Shown in pieces: positions 1 to 8,690 of a stretch of DNA of 64,000 bases; positions within the stretch are counted from its first letter, which is position 1, and each line of letters starts with the position of its first letter. Source of the DNA: Flavobacterium sp. N3904. GTDB taxonomy: Bacteria; Bacteroidota; Bacteroidia; Flavobacteriales; Flavobacteriaceae. The stretch lies in the NCBI RefSeq assembly GCF_025947305.1, contig NZ_CP110009.1, positions 4,316,745 through 4,380,744 of the forward strand, given 5' to 3'. Under the pieces are notes generated by a model, which saw only the letters and a program-made list of their open reading frames with translations, was not told the origin of the DNA and made no database searches. A program made the translations under genes and the position numbers.

Positions 1-1749
1 ATGGTTACCAAAGCCCCTTCATTTACCCAAGGAGGTACGGTAGAAATGCAAGTAGGTAGCTACTCATTTTACAAACCTTCGATTGATATTTACGGACCAA
101 TAAATGATATTATTGCTTACCGATTTGTAGGAACTTACGAAAACTCAGAAAGCTTTAGAGATGTGGTAAAAAACGAACGTTATTACATAAACCCTTCAGT
201 TCTTTTTAAAGCGAGTGAAAATACAGAAATCCTTTTGCAGGGAGATTATTTAAAAAGCTATTGGACTCCCGATTTTGGAACTGGCGCCATTGGAAAAGAT
301 ATAGCCGATGTGCCGCGAAATAATTTTTATGGCGCCTTATGGTCAAATGGTCTTACAAAACAAGCTTCGTTTTCAGGTTTATTAAATCATTCTTTCAATG
401 ACAATTGGAAATTAAATTTCAATGTGGGCTTACAAAATTATGACAGAACATCGATAGGTACAGAGCGCATACAAATAGACCCTAAAACAGTACCATACGG
501 AACCTGGAACAGACCTTTAGGACAAAATAAAGCTTTTGAGCAAATAGTAGGAGAACAATTAAGTGTTCAGGGTATTTTCAATACCGGTGCAATAAAACAC
601 CAAATATTTACAGGAGTTGATCTGGACAATACAATTGCAGATGCGTATACCTATGTGTTCAAGGAAAAAGCAGTAATGGTGGGTGGTAAATATGACCCAA
701 GTCTTTATGACACGATCAATCTATTCACTTTTGATCCCAATACACAAAGGAATGATATTCCAATGGCTACGAATACCAAAATTGTAAAAACGAACACTAA
801 CCGTTTTGGAATATATGCTCAAGATTTAATTTCGATTACCGAAAAAATAAAAATTTTGGCAGGAATTCGTTGGTCTTGGCAGGAAGCTGCAGTAAATACA
901 CTCGATTTGACTAAAAACCCAATCGTTAGTACAGAAACTCCCAAACGAAAAGACGAGGCTTTCTCTCCAAAATTAGGTTTGATTTATCAGCCATCGATAA
1001 ATACTTCATTATTTGCCAGTTATGCAAGTTCTTTTGTCCCAAATACTGGTACAACTGTTGCCTTAGAACCTATAGAAGCCTCTATTATTGACCAATACGA
1101 AGTGGGTGTAAAAAACAACTTCCTAAAAGGTTTGTTAAGCACGAATGTTACGCTTTATCATATTATCAATAGCAATTTAGCACAAACAGCTGAATTTAAA
1201 GCGGACGGTTCATTAAATTCAGATACAACCATAAAAGTATTGAGTGGAGAAACTACCAGCAAAGGAATAGAAATTGACATTACTGGAAGACCGCTAAACG
1301 GTTTGAATATAACCGCTGGATACAGTTATAATGACATGCGTTATACCAAAACTTCAGGGCTTAACGGAAGCTTTATTGAAGGAGATCGCCTAGTAAGAAC
1401 CCCAGCAAACACAGCCAACTTAAGCTTTTTCTACACCTTGCCAACTGGTGCTTTAAAAGGAATGTCGTTTGGCGCAATGGGTAATTATATTGGAGATCGA
1501 ATCGGAGGCTGGAACAATCTAATTGTAATCGATTCAAAAACGGGAGCAAAAACAATTAATGACAGAGAAATTCCTATGCAAGCCTACACTACTATTGATT
1601 GTTCGGTAGGTTACAATTGGAGACAATTTTCTATCTTGTGCAAGTTATCAAACATTACCAATGAGTTGAATTATACAATACACGAAAATTACAGTGTAAA
1701 CCCAATTGCTCCTCGCCAAGTAATGACTAGCTTAAAATACCAGTTTTAA
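1..1749 (+). CDS. TonB-dependent siderophore receptor, C-terminal part
   Basis: Outer-membrane receptor that imports a ferric siderophore or similar ligand using TonB energy. The visible 582 residues open with VTKAP, which in this family closes the plug domain just before the barrel. The rest alternates amphipathic strands typical of a 22-strand barrel and ends in an aromatic residue (LKYQF), the usual outer-membrane assembly signal. The ATG at base 1 is therefore internal: the true start, signal peptide, TonB box and most of the plug lie to the left of the window. It lies 76 bases before a PepSY-type membrane protein, a pairing common for siderophore uptake in this phylum. The FhuA/FecA-like class is clear from sequence character. 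The ligand cannot be told. Confidence 0.88.
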   Translation: MVTKAPSFTQGGTVEMQVGSYSFYKPSIDIYGPINDIIAYRFVGTYENSESFRDVVKNERYYINPSVLFKASENTEILLQGDYLKSYWTPDFGTGAIGKDIADVPRNNFYGALWSNGLTKQASFSGLLNHSFNDNWKLNFNVGLQNYDRTSIGTERIQIDPKTVPYGTWNRPLGQNKAFEQIVGEQLSVQGIFNTGAIKHQIFTGVDLDNTIADAYTYVFKEKAVMVGGKYDPSLYDTINLFTFDPNTQRNDIPMATNTKIVKTNTNRFGIYAQDLISITEKIKILAGIRWSWQEAAVNTLDLTKNPIVSTETPKRKDEAFSPKLGLIYQPSINTSLFASYASSFVPNTGTTVALEPIEASIIDQYEVGVKNNFLKGLLSTNVTLYHIINSNLAQTAEFKADGSLNSDTTIKVLSGETTSKGIEIDITGRPLNGLNITAGYSYNDMRYTKTSGLNGSFIEGDRLVRTPANTANLSFFYTLPTGALKGMSFGAMGNYIGDRIGGWNNLIVIDSKTGAKTINDREIPMQAYTTIDCSVGYNWRQFSILCKLSNITNELNYTIHENYSVNPIAPRQVMTSLKYQF

Positions 1750-1825
1750 TTAAACCTTTTACAAAGGAGTTAGTCTAATTTTTTAAATATAAAAATTCAA
1801 CTTAACTTTCAAAAAAAATCAAGAA

Positions 1826-2374
1826 ATGAAAAAAATCAACTTTAGAAATTTACACCGTGATTTAGGCTACTTCTATATCGGTCTTATTGTGTCCTTTGCC
1901 TTTTCGGGCCTAATGATGAACCACAGAGATGCTTGGCATCCCGAAAAATATACTACAGAAACTAAAACCATCGACGTAAAACTCCCTGCCGAAAGCGAAA
2001 TCAACGATGACTTCGCCGAAGAGTTAGGAAAAAAATTGAATATTGATGATAAATTCAGACGCCAAATGGTAAAAAAAGGAACCTTCAAAATGTCTTTTGA
2101 AAACCATGATGTAGAAATTGACATGAAAACGGGTAAAGGTGAAATTGTTTCTTTCATTAAAACTCCTATTATCAGTCAGGCTATGAAATTGCACAAAAAT
2201 GATTCCAATTTCTGGATTTATTATTCTGATATTTTTGCGTTGAGTTTAATCACTATAGCCTTAACAGGTACTATTATGATCAAAGCCGGGAAATTCAGCT
2301 GGAAAAATAGAGGTTGGAAACTGGCTGTAGCAGGAGTTATCTTCCCTTTATTATTCTTGATTTTGTTTGGATAA
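1826..2374 (+). CDS. PepSY-associated transmembrane protein
   Basis: Inner-membrane protein of 182 residues. Membrane segments are visible at about residues 13-33, 131-150 and 164-181, with a periplasmic, charged domain between the first two. The motif LHRDLGYFYIG near the N-terminus followed by SGLMMNH matches the PepSY-associated TM family, whose larger members act with siderophore receptors and are suspected to help reduce ferric iron. It directly follows the TonB receptor and is closed by a terminator, so the two are probably one transcript. The histidines in the first and second helices could bind haem, but that is inference. The family call is good; the biochemical role is open. Confidence 0.75.
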   Translation: MKKINFRNLHRDLGYFYIGLIVSFAFSGLMMNHRDAWHPEKYTTETKTIDVKLPAESEINDDFAEELGKKLNIDDKFRRQMVKKGTFKMSFENHDVEIDMKTGKGEIVSFIKTPIISQAMKLHKNDSNFWIYYSDIFALSLITIALTGTIMIKAGKFSWKNRGWKLAVAGVIFPLLFLILFG

Positions 2375-2398
2375 AAGTTTAATTATTATAAACTCACA

Positions 2399-2430
2399 AA
2401 CCTCGTTTAGCAATAGACGAGGTTTTTTAT
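2399..2430 (+). terminator. Rho-independent terminator of the receptor/PepSY operon
   Basis: An 8-bp stem (AACCTCGT 2399-2406 with ACGAGGTT 2417-2424) with a 10-base loop is followed by a T run. Confidence 0.85.
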
Positions 2431-2465
2431 TTTGTAAAAAAACAAACGGATTTTAACTATATTTG
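2431..2465 (+). promoter_or_regulatory. Promoter of the APC permease
   Basis: A perfect Bacteroidota -7 box TATATTTG lies at 2458-2465, with TTTG at 2431-2434 (23-base spacer). It would give a leader of about 75 bases before the ATG at 2546. Confidence 0.55.
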
Positions 2466-2545
2466 AAAGAATTATTAACCTTTTGCACCAATTCTAAACA
2501 TAATATTTCAATATCTTTTAATTATTTATAAATAAACAAATCAAT

Positions 2546-3868
2546 ATGTCAGAAACCAAAAAGAACCAATTAAAGAAAAGCTTGGGCTTAAGTTTTAATA
2601 TTGCGGTATTAATTGGTAGCACAATTGGCGTTGGCATACTCCGCACACCAGGAGCAATTGCAGGAATGCTCGATAATTATTGGTTGATTATTAGCTGTTG
2701 GATTTTTGGAGGAATCTATATTTTAATAGGTGTAAACTCCTATGCCGAATTGGCTACAATGTTACCCAAAGCAGGAGGATCCTATAATTATATCAAAAGA
2801 GCTTTTGGTGAATATGCCGGTTTCTTATCCGGTTGGTATGATTATATTACCAATGCAATTCCTCCCGCATTTTATTGTATCGTCATTAGCGAATATGTAA
2901 TTATTTTGTTTCCACGTTTAGAAAACAATGCTACAGCTATTGCTCTTTCTTTTTTACTTGCGTTTCTATTTCTCCATATCACTGGTGTAAAAAGCGGCAG
3001 TATTATCCAACAATTAACCAGTGTCATTAAAGTCGTTTTCTTTGCGGCATTAATTGTCGCCTGTTTCATATATTCGGGCATACAGCTACCACCTATAGAA
3101 AAACACAGTTCTTTCTTTGAAATCGGAATTCTATTTGGATTTTTCAAATCACTTCAATTAATCATCGGTACATATGACGGTTGGTATTCCGTTAGCTTTT
3201 TTGCAGAAGAAGATGAGAACCCGAGTAAGAACATCCCCAAATCATTATACATTGGAGCCATACTGGTAATACTGATTTATGTATTGCTTAATATGGCATT
3301 TTTCCATGTTTTACCAGTGGCTTCTTTGGCCAATTCGCCATTGGCAGCAGCAGATGTTGCAAAAGTAGTTTTCGGAAAAAATGGAGCTGTTATTGTTACT
3401 GTCATAGCTATTTTCTCACTGATTAGTATCTTGAATGCCTTTATGATGATCCCCGCAAGAATATTATTTGGATTGAGCCGAGATGGCTTTTTTATTCAAA
3501 AAGGAATGACCGTAAACAAAGGCGGAACTCCAATTGTGGCTCTTTTAGTTTCATCATTATTTAGTTTAGTTTTAATTTGCATAGGGTCGTTTGAAGTGTT
3601 ATTTTCCTTTGGAACGTTCATGTCGGTTATCGTTTGGGGATTGGCATATTGTTCTCTTATAAAATTAAGAAGCAAAGAACCCGATTTACCCAGACCTTAT
3701 CGCTCCAGATGGTATCCTTGGTCAACCTTAATTGCTATTATGGCAACATTAGGTTTATTAATTGGTTTTGTATATAGTGATACTAAAAACTTTCTAATCA
3801 TATTGATAATCACATTTATTTCATACCCTTTATTTTTATTAATAAATCGAACTAATAAAAAAGAATAA
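2546..3868 (+). CDS. APC-family amino acid permease
   Basis: Integral inner-membrane transporter of 440 residues with about 12 hydrophobic helices. The first helix carries the unwound-helix signature GSTIGVGIL, and SYAELATMLPKAGGSYNYIKRAFG follows in helix 2-3, both hallmarks of the APC (amino acid/polyamine/organocation) superfamily. A charged loop near residues 225-235 (EEDENPSKNIPKS) is also typical of the family. Members import amino acids by proton symport or exchange; the substrate cannot be inferred here. The gene stands alone: it has its own promoter and terminator, and it converges on valS. Length is normal for the family. Confidence 0.88.
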   Translation: MSETKKNQLKKSLGLSFNIAVLIGSTIGVGILRTPGAIAGMLDNYWLIISCWIFGGIYILIGVNSYAELATMLPKAGGSYNYIKRAFGEYAGFLSGWYDYITNAIPPAFYCIVISEYVIILFPRLENNATAIALSFLLAFLFLHITGVKSGSIIQQLTSVIKVVFFAALIVACFIYSGIQLPPIEKHSSFFEIGILFGFFKSLQLIIGTYDGWYSVSFFAEEDENPSKNIPKSLYIGAILVILIYVLLNMAFFHVLPVASLANSPLAAADVAKVVFGKNGAVIVTVIAIFSLISILNAFMMIPARILFGLSRDGFFIQKGMTVNKGGTPIVALLVSSLFSLVLICIGSFEVLFSFGTFMSVIVWGLAYCSLIKLRSKEPDLPRPYRSRWYPWSTLIAIMATLGLLIGFVYSDTKNFLIILIITFISYPLFLLINRTNKKE

Positions 3869-3882
3869 ATACAGTAAAACTA

Positions 3883-3919
3883 AAAATCCCAATCCTGAAA
3901 ATTTCAGTATTGGGATTTT
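3883..3919. terminator. Bidirectional terminator between permease and valS
   Basis: A long hairpin (AAAATCCCAAT 3883-3893 with ATTGGGATTTT 3909-3919, extended inside by CTGAAA/TTTCAG) is flanked by A and T runs, so it can stop both convergent genes. Confidence 0.85.
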
Positions 3920-3941
3920 ATATTTTCGAAAAGTCTAGTTT

Positions 3942-6575
3942 TTATTTCAAACTCAATAAACTTTGCTCAATCGTGGAAATTTTAGAAAGTGCATCGGCCT
4001 CTTTTTGTCTTTCGTTTTCAATGATTTCTGGCTTGGCATTGGCTACGAATTTTTCATTAGACAATTTAACCTGAACCGATTTTAAGAATCCTTGAGTATA
4101 AATCAACTCAGCAGTTAGTTTTGCTATTTCTTCTTCTACATTGATATTCCCGGTGATTGGAATAAAATACTCATTCGATTTTACTCTAAAGGACAAAGCT
4201 CCATCTACTTTATCAGAAACATATTCCAAAGATGTGATGTTTCCTAATTTGGTTACAACCGAATCAAAATAAGTAGAAATCTTATCATTATTCACCACTT
4301 TCAATTCGATCGTATCTTTGAACGGAATATTTTTGTCTTTACGAATCGTTCTAATTCCAGAAATCACTTCAATTGTACTTTCAAAATCCGTAATTAATTG
4401 TGCATTGAACGGTTTCATTTCTGGCCAAGTCGAAACAATTAAGGCTTTTTCTATCGTTCTTTCTGCAATAATTTGCCAAATTTCCTCCGTCAAGAACGGC
4501 ATAAATGGATGCAATAATTTTAGGTTGTTTTCAAGCATTTCTATCGCTTTCGCAAAAGTTACGCTGTCAATCGGCTGTTGGTAAGCTGGTTTGATCATTT
4601 CCAAAAACCAAGAACAGAAATCGTCCCAAACCAATTTGTAAATCCCCATCAAAGCATCGGAAATTCTGTATTTCTCAAAATTATCTTCGATTTCAATAAG
4701 TGTTTGTTGCAATTTGGCTTCGTACCACTCAATGGCTACTTTAGACGATTCTGGTTGCGGAATCGAATCAGTAACTTCCCATCCCTTTATCAATTTGAAG
4801 GCATTCCAAATTTTATTGGTAAATCCTTTTCCTTGATTGCACAACTCTTCGTCAAACATAATGTCATTTCCTGCAGAAGCGCTCAAAAGCAGTCCCACAC
4901 GAACACCGTCTGCACCAAATCTTTCGATTAATTCTAATGGCTCTGGTGAATTCCCTAAAGATTTAGACATTTTACGTCTTTGTTTGTCTCGAACTAATCC
5001 GGTTAAATACACATTCGTAAAAGGTTTTTTGCCTGTATATTCATAACCTGCAATTATCATTCTGGCTACCCAGAAAAACAAAATATCTGGACCAGTAACT
5101 AAATCATTGGTTGGATAATAGTATTTAAAATCTTCATTTTCTGGATCCATAATTCCACCAAAAACTGACATTGGCCACAGCCAAGAAGAAAACCAAGTAT
5201 CTAGAGCATCGACGTCTTGACGAAGGTCACTCATTGCCAATTCTTGATTGTTGGTTTTAGCTTTCGCTAAAATTAATGCTTCTTCAATATTTTCAGCAAC
5301 TACAAAATCTTCTTTTCCATCTCCATAGAAGTAAGCAGGAATTTGTTGTCCCCACCACAACTGACGAGAAATATTCCAATCACGAATGTTGTTTAACCAA
5401 TGTGCATAAGTGTTTTCAAAACGCTTTGGATGCAATTTAATATCGCCATCCACCAAAACGGATTGAATGGCTGGTTTTACTAAATCTTCCATTTTCAAGA
5501 ACCATTGGTCAGACAAACGAGGTTCAATCACGGCTTTAGTTCTTTCAGAAGTTCCTACCTTATTCAGGTGTGTTTCGGTTTTAGCCAAAGCACCATTCGA
5601 TTCTAATTCTTTTACAATTTCGGTACGAACCACGAAACGGTCTTTCCCTTGATAATGCAATCCAAAACTATTTAGCGTAGCATCATCATTGAAAATATCA
5701 ATAATCTCTAAATTGTGTTTTTCTCCTAACGTTTTATCATTCATATCGTGAGCAGGAGTCACTTTTAGACAACCAGTTCCAAATTCGATATCAACATATT
5801 CATCCTCTATAATAGGAATAACTCTTCCACAAATAGGAACAATCGCTTTTTTACCTTTCAAATGAGCAAATCGCTCGTCATTTGGGTTGATACAAATAGC
5901 AGTATCCCCAAAAATAGTCTCTGGACGTGTTGTAGCAACGGTCAAGAAATCTTCATTTCCTTCAATTTTATATTTTAGAAAATATAGTTTCCCTTGTTGC
6001 TCTTCATAAATTACTTCTTCGTCAGACAGAGTGGTTTTGGCTTCTGGATCCCAGTTTACCATTCGATACCCACGATAAATCAACCCTTTATTGTACAAAT
6101 CCACAAAAGAGCGAATTACTGAAGCTGACATGTCAGGATCCATTGTAAACTTGGTACGGTCCCAATCACAGGAACAACCCAATTGTTTCAACTGTTCCAA
6201 GATAGTCCCTCCGTATTTGTCTGTCCATTCATAAGCATGTTTCAGAAATTCTTCACGACTTAGATCGGATTTATTAATTCCTTCGGCTTTCAATTTGGCA
6301 ACCACTTTGGCTTCTGTGGCAATAGAAGCATGATCCGTTCCCGGAACCCAACAAGCGTTGAACCCTTTAAGACGCGCTCTTCGTATCAAAACATCTTGAA
6401 TCGTATTATTAAGCATGTGCCCCATGTGCAAAACCCCAGTCACATTTGGTGGTGGAATCACAATTGTATAAGGTGTTCTATGGTCTGGTTCTGAATGAAA
6501 ATAATTATTTTTCATCCAATAGTCATACCATTTATTTTCAATAGTTTTTGCGTCAAATTGTGCAGGAATTGTCAT
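3942..6575 (-). CDS. valS: Valyl-tRNA synthetase
   Basis: Class Ia synthetase that charges tRNA(Val), 877 residues, a usual length. The HIGH motif appears as HMGH within PPPNVTGVLHMGHMLNN near residue 50, and the KMSKS motif as RRKMSKSLGN near residue 530. The editing (CP1) domain with TTRPET lies between them. The last 65 or so residues are a charged coiled coil, the tRNA-binding arm normal for ValRS. The gene is monocistronic. Its upstream region holds a perfect 12-bp inverted repeat (see 6614-6645). Confidence 0.98.
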   Translation of the reverse strand: MTIPAQFDAKTIENKWYDYWMKNNYFHSEPDHRTPYTIVIPPPNVTGVLHMGHMLNNTIQDVLIRRARLKGFNACWVPGTDHASIATEAKVVAKLKAEGINKSDLSREEFLKHAYEWTDKYGGTILEQLKQLGCSCDWDRTKFTMDPDMSASVIRSFVDLYNKGLIYRGYRMVNWDPEAKTTLSDEEVIYEEQQGKLYFLKYKIEGNEDFLTVATTRPETIFGDTAICINPNDERFAHLKGKKAIVPICGRVIPIIEDEYVDIEFGTGCLKVTPAHDMNDKTLGEKHNLEIIDIFNDDATLNSFGLHYQGKDRFVVRTEIVKELESNGALAKTETHLNKVGTSERTKAVIEPRLSDQWFLKMEDLVKPAIQSVLVDGDIKLHPKRFENTYAHWLNNIRDWNISRQLWWGQQIPAYFYGDGKEDFVVAENIEEALILAKAKTNNQELAMSDLRQDVDALDTWFSSWLWPMSVFGGIMDPENEDFKYYYPTNDLVTGPDILFFWVARMIIAGYEYTGKKPFTNVYLTGLVRDKQRRKMSKSLGNSPEPLELIERFGADGVRVGLLLSASAGNDIMFDEELCNQGKGFTNKIWNAFKLIKGWEVTDSIPQPESSKVAIEWYEAKLQQTLIEIEDNFEKYRISDALMGIYKLVWDDFCSWFLEMIKPAYQQPIDSVTFAKAIEMLENNLKLLHPFMPFLTEEIWQIIAERTIEKALIVSTWPEMKPFNAQLITDFESTIEVISGIRTIRKDKNIPFKDTIELKVVNNDKISTYFDSVVTKLGNITSLEYVSDKVDGALSFRVKSNEYFIPITGNINVEEEIAKLTAELIYTQGFLKSVQVKLSNEKFVANAKPEIIENERQKEADALSKISTIEQSLLSLK

Positions 6576-6613
6576 TTTATTGTGGATTATTTTAATCGTT
6601 AATTTGGATTTCA

Positions 6614-6652
6614 GTATAATCGATTAAATAAATAATCGATTATACAAATAAA
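6614..6652 (-). promoter_or_regulatory. Inverted repeat and possible promoter upstream of valS
   Basis: The arms 6614-6625 (GTATAATCGATT) and 6634-6645 (AATCGATTATAC) are perfectly complementary with an 8-base spacer. Each contains the palindrome TAATCGATTA. A near-consensus -7 box (minus-strand TTTATTTG, plus 6645-6652) abuts it, so the repeat would sit at the transcription start or form the 5' end of the mRNA. It could be an operator for a dimeric repressor or an RNA hairpin. Confidence 0.45.
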
Positions 6653-6737
6653 CTTTAACCTTTGGTTTGATTTTTGTTGTCTATTATAAAGGACAAAAGT
6701 AAATAATTAAGCACAGTATAAAAAGAGAAATAAAAAA

Positions 6738-6767
6738 TTGTGCATTAATTAAAAGATACTATATTTA
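6738..6767 (+). promoter_or_regulatory. Promoter of the DUF1573 gene
   Basis: TTG (6738-6740), a 19-base spacer and TATATTTA (6760-6767, one mismatch to TAnnTTTG) lie 24 bases before the ATG. Confidence 0.45.
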
Positions 6768-6791
6768 CTAAGCCTACTAAAAAACAACATA

Positions 6792-7181
6792 ATGAAAAAT
6801 AGTATAACATTTATCGTATTGCTTTTTATAAGTAGTATTAGCTTCGCTCAAAGCGGCCCTAGAATAGATATTCATCAAGCAGACAATACAGTTGACTATG
6901 GCAAAGTAACCAAACAAAACGACAACGGTATTAGGAATTTTACATTTACAAATACTGGAGATGCACCATTAATTATTATATCAATTCAATCGACTGCAAG
7001 TTGCACAATAACATACAAACCTAGTCAACCCATTCTTCCTGGAAAAGCTGATCGGATTGAAATAAAATATAATATGACTCTTGGTCCAATTCGAAAAACC
7101 ATTACCGTAGACACAAACGCGATAAATTATGATGAAGGTAGGGTTCCCTTAAAAATAAAAGGTGAAGTACTCAGTAATTAA
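6792..7181 (+). CDS. Secreted DUF1573 protein
   Basis: Small exported protein of 129 residues. A signal peptide (MKNSITFIVLLFISSISFAQ) ends in AQ-S, the common Bacteroidota cleavage context. The mature part has the DUF1573 pattern: a short strand-rich domain with DYGKV, NFTFTNTGDAPLII, a single conserved cysteine in SCTITYKPSQPILPG and a closing LKIKGEV. The fold is immunoglobulin-like (ASPM/SPD-2/Hydin-related). Function is unknown; members are periplasmic or surface proteins. It is monocistronic, with its own promoter and a terminator shared with the convergent gene. Confidence 0.8.
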   Translation: MKNSITFIVLLFISSISFAQSGPRIDIHQADNTVDYGKVTKQNDNGIRNFTFTNTGDAPLIIISIQSTASCTITYKPSQPILPGKADRIEIKYNMTLGPIRKTITVDTNAINYDEGRVPLKIKGEVLSN

Positions 7182-7195
7182 CGTAAAACATATTT

Positions 7196-7230
7196 AAAAT
7201 CTCTTTTTGATTGTACCAAAAAGAGATTTT
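7196..7230. terminator. Bidirectional terminator
   Basis: A 13-bp perfect stem (7196-7208 with 7218-7230, AAAATCTCTTTTT) serves both the DUF1573 gene and the converging protease gene. Confidence 0.85.
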
Positions 7231-7232
7231 TA

Positions 7233-8564
7233 TTATAAAATATCATGCAATTGAAATTTGAAATCTAAAATTTGACTATCTCTTTCGACTTCTAAATAAA
7301 TCCAAATTTCTTCGTCAGATTTAAACATATCATTTATTTTTTGTAAAGAATAATTATAAACAGGTGATTTGTTAATCTTTAAAACAATATCTCCAACTTG
7401 CAAACCGCAAATTGCAGCTGGTGAATTTTTCCGAACATTTGATATTTCATAAATAGGTTTTAACTGAAATTTATATTTGAAATTATCTGTAACTTTTTCT
7501 CCCCTAGAGTCAAAAGTAACAGCTCCAGAAATAGGAACCGTTTCTAATTTCACAGTTTCTTGCACCCACTGCAAACCATTATGTTGTATCTCAACCCCGC
7601 TTTTATTATAAGTAAAAGGTTCGTTGAAATTAGAATTTTTCTTTAGAAACAATTCTCCATTTGAATAATTAAAAATGACCGAAAAACGTTTTAAAATTTC
7701 TCCACCAATAGACCCTACTCTATTTTGAACCATGCGGACATTTTTGATTGAACTCGAATCAGGGAATGCAACAATTGGATATTTGAAATCATATTTATTG
7801 AATGAAAAACCTTCAATTCTCGCCCTTTTTCCTTCAATATCTCCGCTAAAACCTTTACCCAAAAAATCGTCAAAATTTTTAGCGGGGACTCTAATGCTGT
7901 CCGACAAATTCTGAAAAAGCCAAACAGAATCGCTATTCCCAATATCTATCAATAATTTTACCGCAACATTGGATTTGTTAATAGCTATATTCCCCGTTAA
8001 ATAAGGTTTTTGTTTTTCAATAGTAATTCCAGTTTTATCGTATTTTTTTTCTATTTTTTTTCTATTCGAGCTATTATTTTTATAGACTACTACTTTTTTA
8101 CTACTATAATTTATGCGTACAAAATTATCTTTAAAAAACTGATACCCAATAATACCGTTTACAGGAATACCGATTTGAGAAGACAAGTTAAAACTTTGAT
8201 CTAGGATAACATAAATAAGCTGATGATTTGATCTTAATCCATCCAATTCCAAAATATTATTGGTTGTTTTTAGCCCTTCAATAGCTTCCTCACTACCCAA
8301 ACCCTTCAACGTTATTTTTTCCGAATTGTAAAAACTAACCTCTTGATTTTCCTCCAAACTAAAAAGAATTGTCTCTTCAACTCCCGTATCTAATAAAAAG
8401 TTAAGTTCTACTCCATTTACTTTTATTGGAATAAAAACCAAATTATTAATCAACTTAATAGGAACTGTTACTTTTTCAACTCCTTTATCAAACACAAATC
8501 CTTCTTGGCTTAAAACTGGTAAAATATGTATCAAAAAAAGGAAAATTGTACAAATTCTTTTCAT
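7233..8564 (-). CDS. Two-lobed retropepsin-like aspartic protease with PDZ domain
   Basis: Exported protein of 443 residues (signal peptide about 1-19). An aspartic-protease motif LLDTG lies at residues 57-61, with a matching VNGIIGYQFF flap-core segment at 135-144. A second related half follows, with LLIDIG at 204-209 and SIGGEILKRF near 285-295. The C-terminal 70 residues (SPAAICGLQVGDIVLKIN) form a PDZ domain. This matches the family of retroviral-type aspartyl proteases with PDZ found in Bacteroidota. The second site reads D-I-G rather than D-T/S-G, so whether the two lobes form one pepsin-like active site or only one is active is unclear. Location is probably periplasmic. No operon partner. 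Confidence 0.78.
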   Translation of the reverse strand: MKRICTIFLFLIHILPVLSQEGFVFDKGVEKVTVPIKLINNLVFIPIKVNGVELNFLLDTGVEETILFSLEENQEVSFYNSEKITLKGLGSEEAIEGLKTTNNILELDGLRSNHQLIYVILDQSFNLSSQIGIPVNGIIGYQFFKDNFVRINYSSKKVVVYKNNSSNRKKIEKKYDKTGITIEKQKPYLTGNIAINKSNVAVKLLIDIGNSDSVWLFQNLSDSIRVPAKNFDDFLGKGFSGDIEGKRARIEGFSFNKYDFKYPIVAFPDSSSIKNVRMVQNRVGSIGGEILKRFSVIFNYSNGELFLKKNSNFNEPFTYNKSGVEIQHNGLQWVQETVKLETVPISGAVTFDSRGEKVTDNFKYKFQLKPIYEISNVRKNSPAAICGLQVGDIVLKINKSPVYNYSLQKINDMFKSDEEIWIYLEVERDSQILDFKFQLHDIL

Positions 8565-8690
8565 TTAGTTATATTTCTATATTATTACCCAATTATACGA
8601 TAATAATGAAAGATAAACAACAAAATAGGCACATTGTTTACAGTGTTTTTGGAAAATAAATTGCAAATTTGCACCTCAAATTTTACAATC

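Noticed and set aside
1..3. ATG at base 1 as the true start of the siderophore receptor
   Set aside because: The following residues (VTKAP) belong to the end of the plug domain, so the gene continues to the left of the window.
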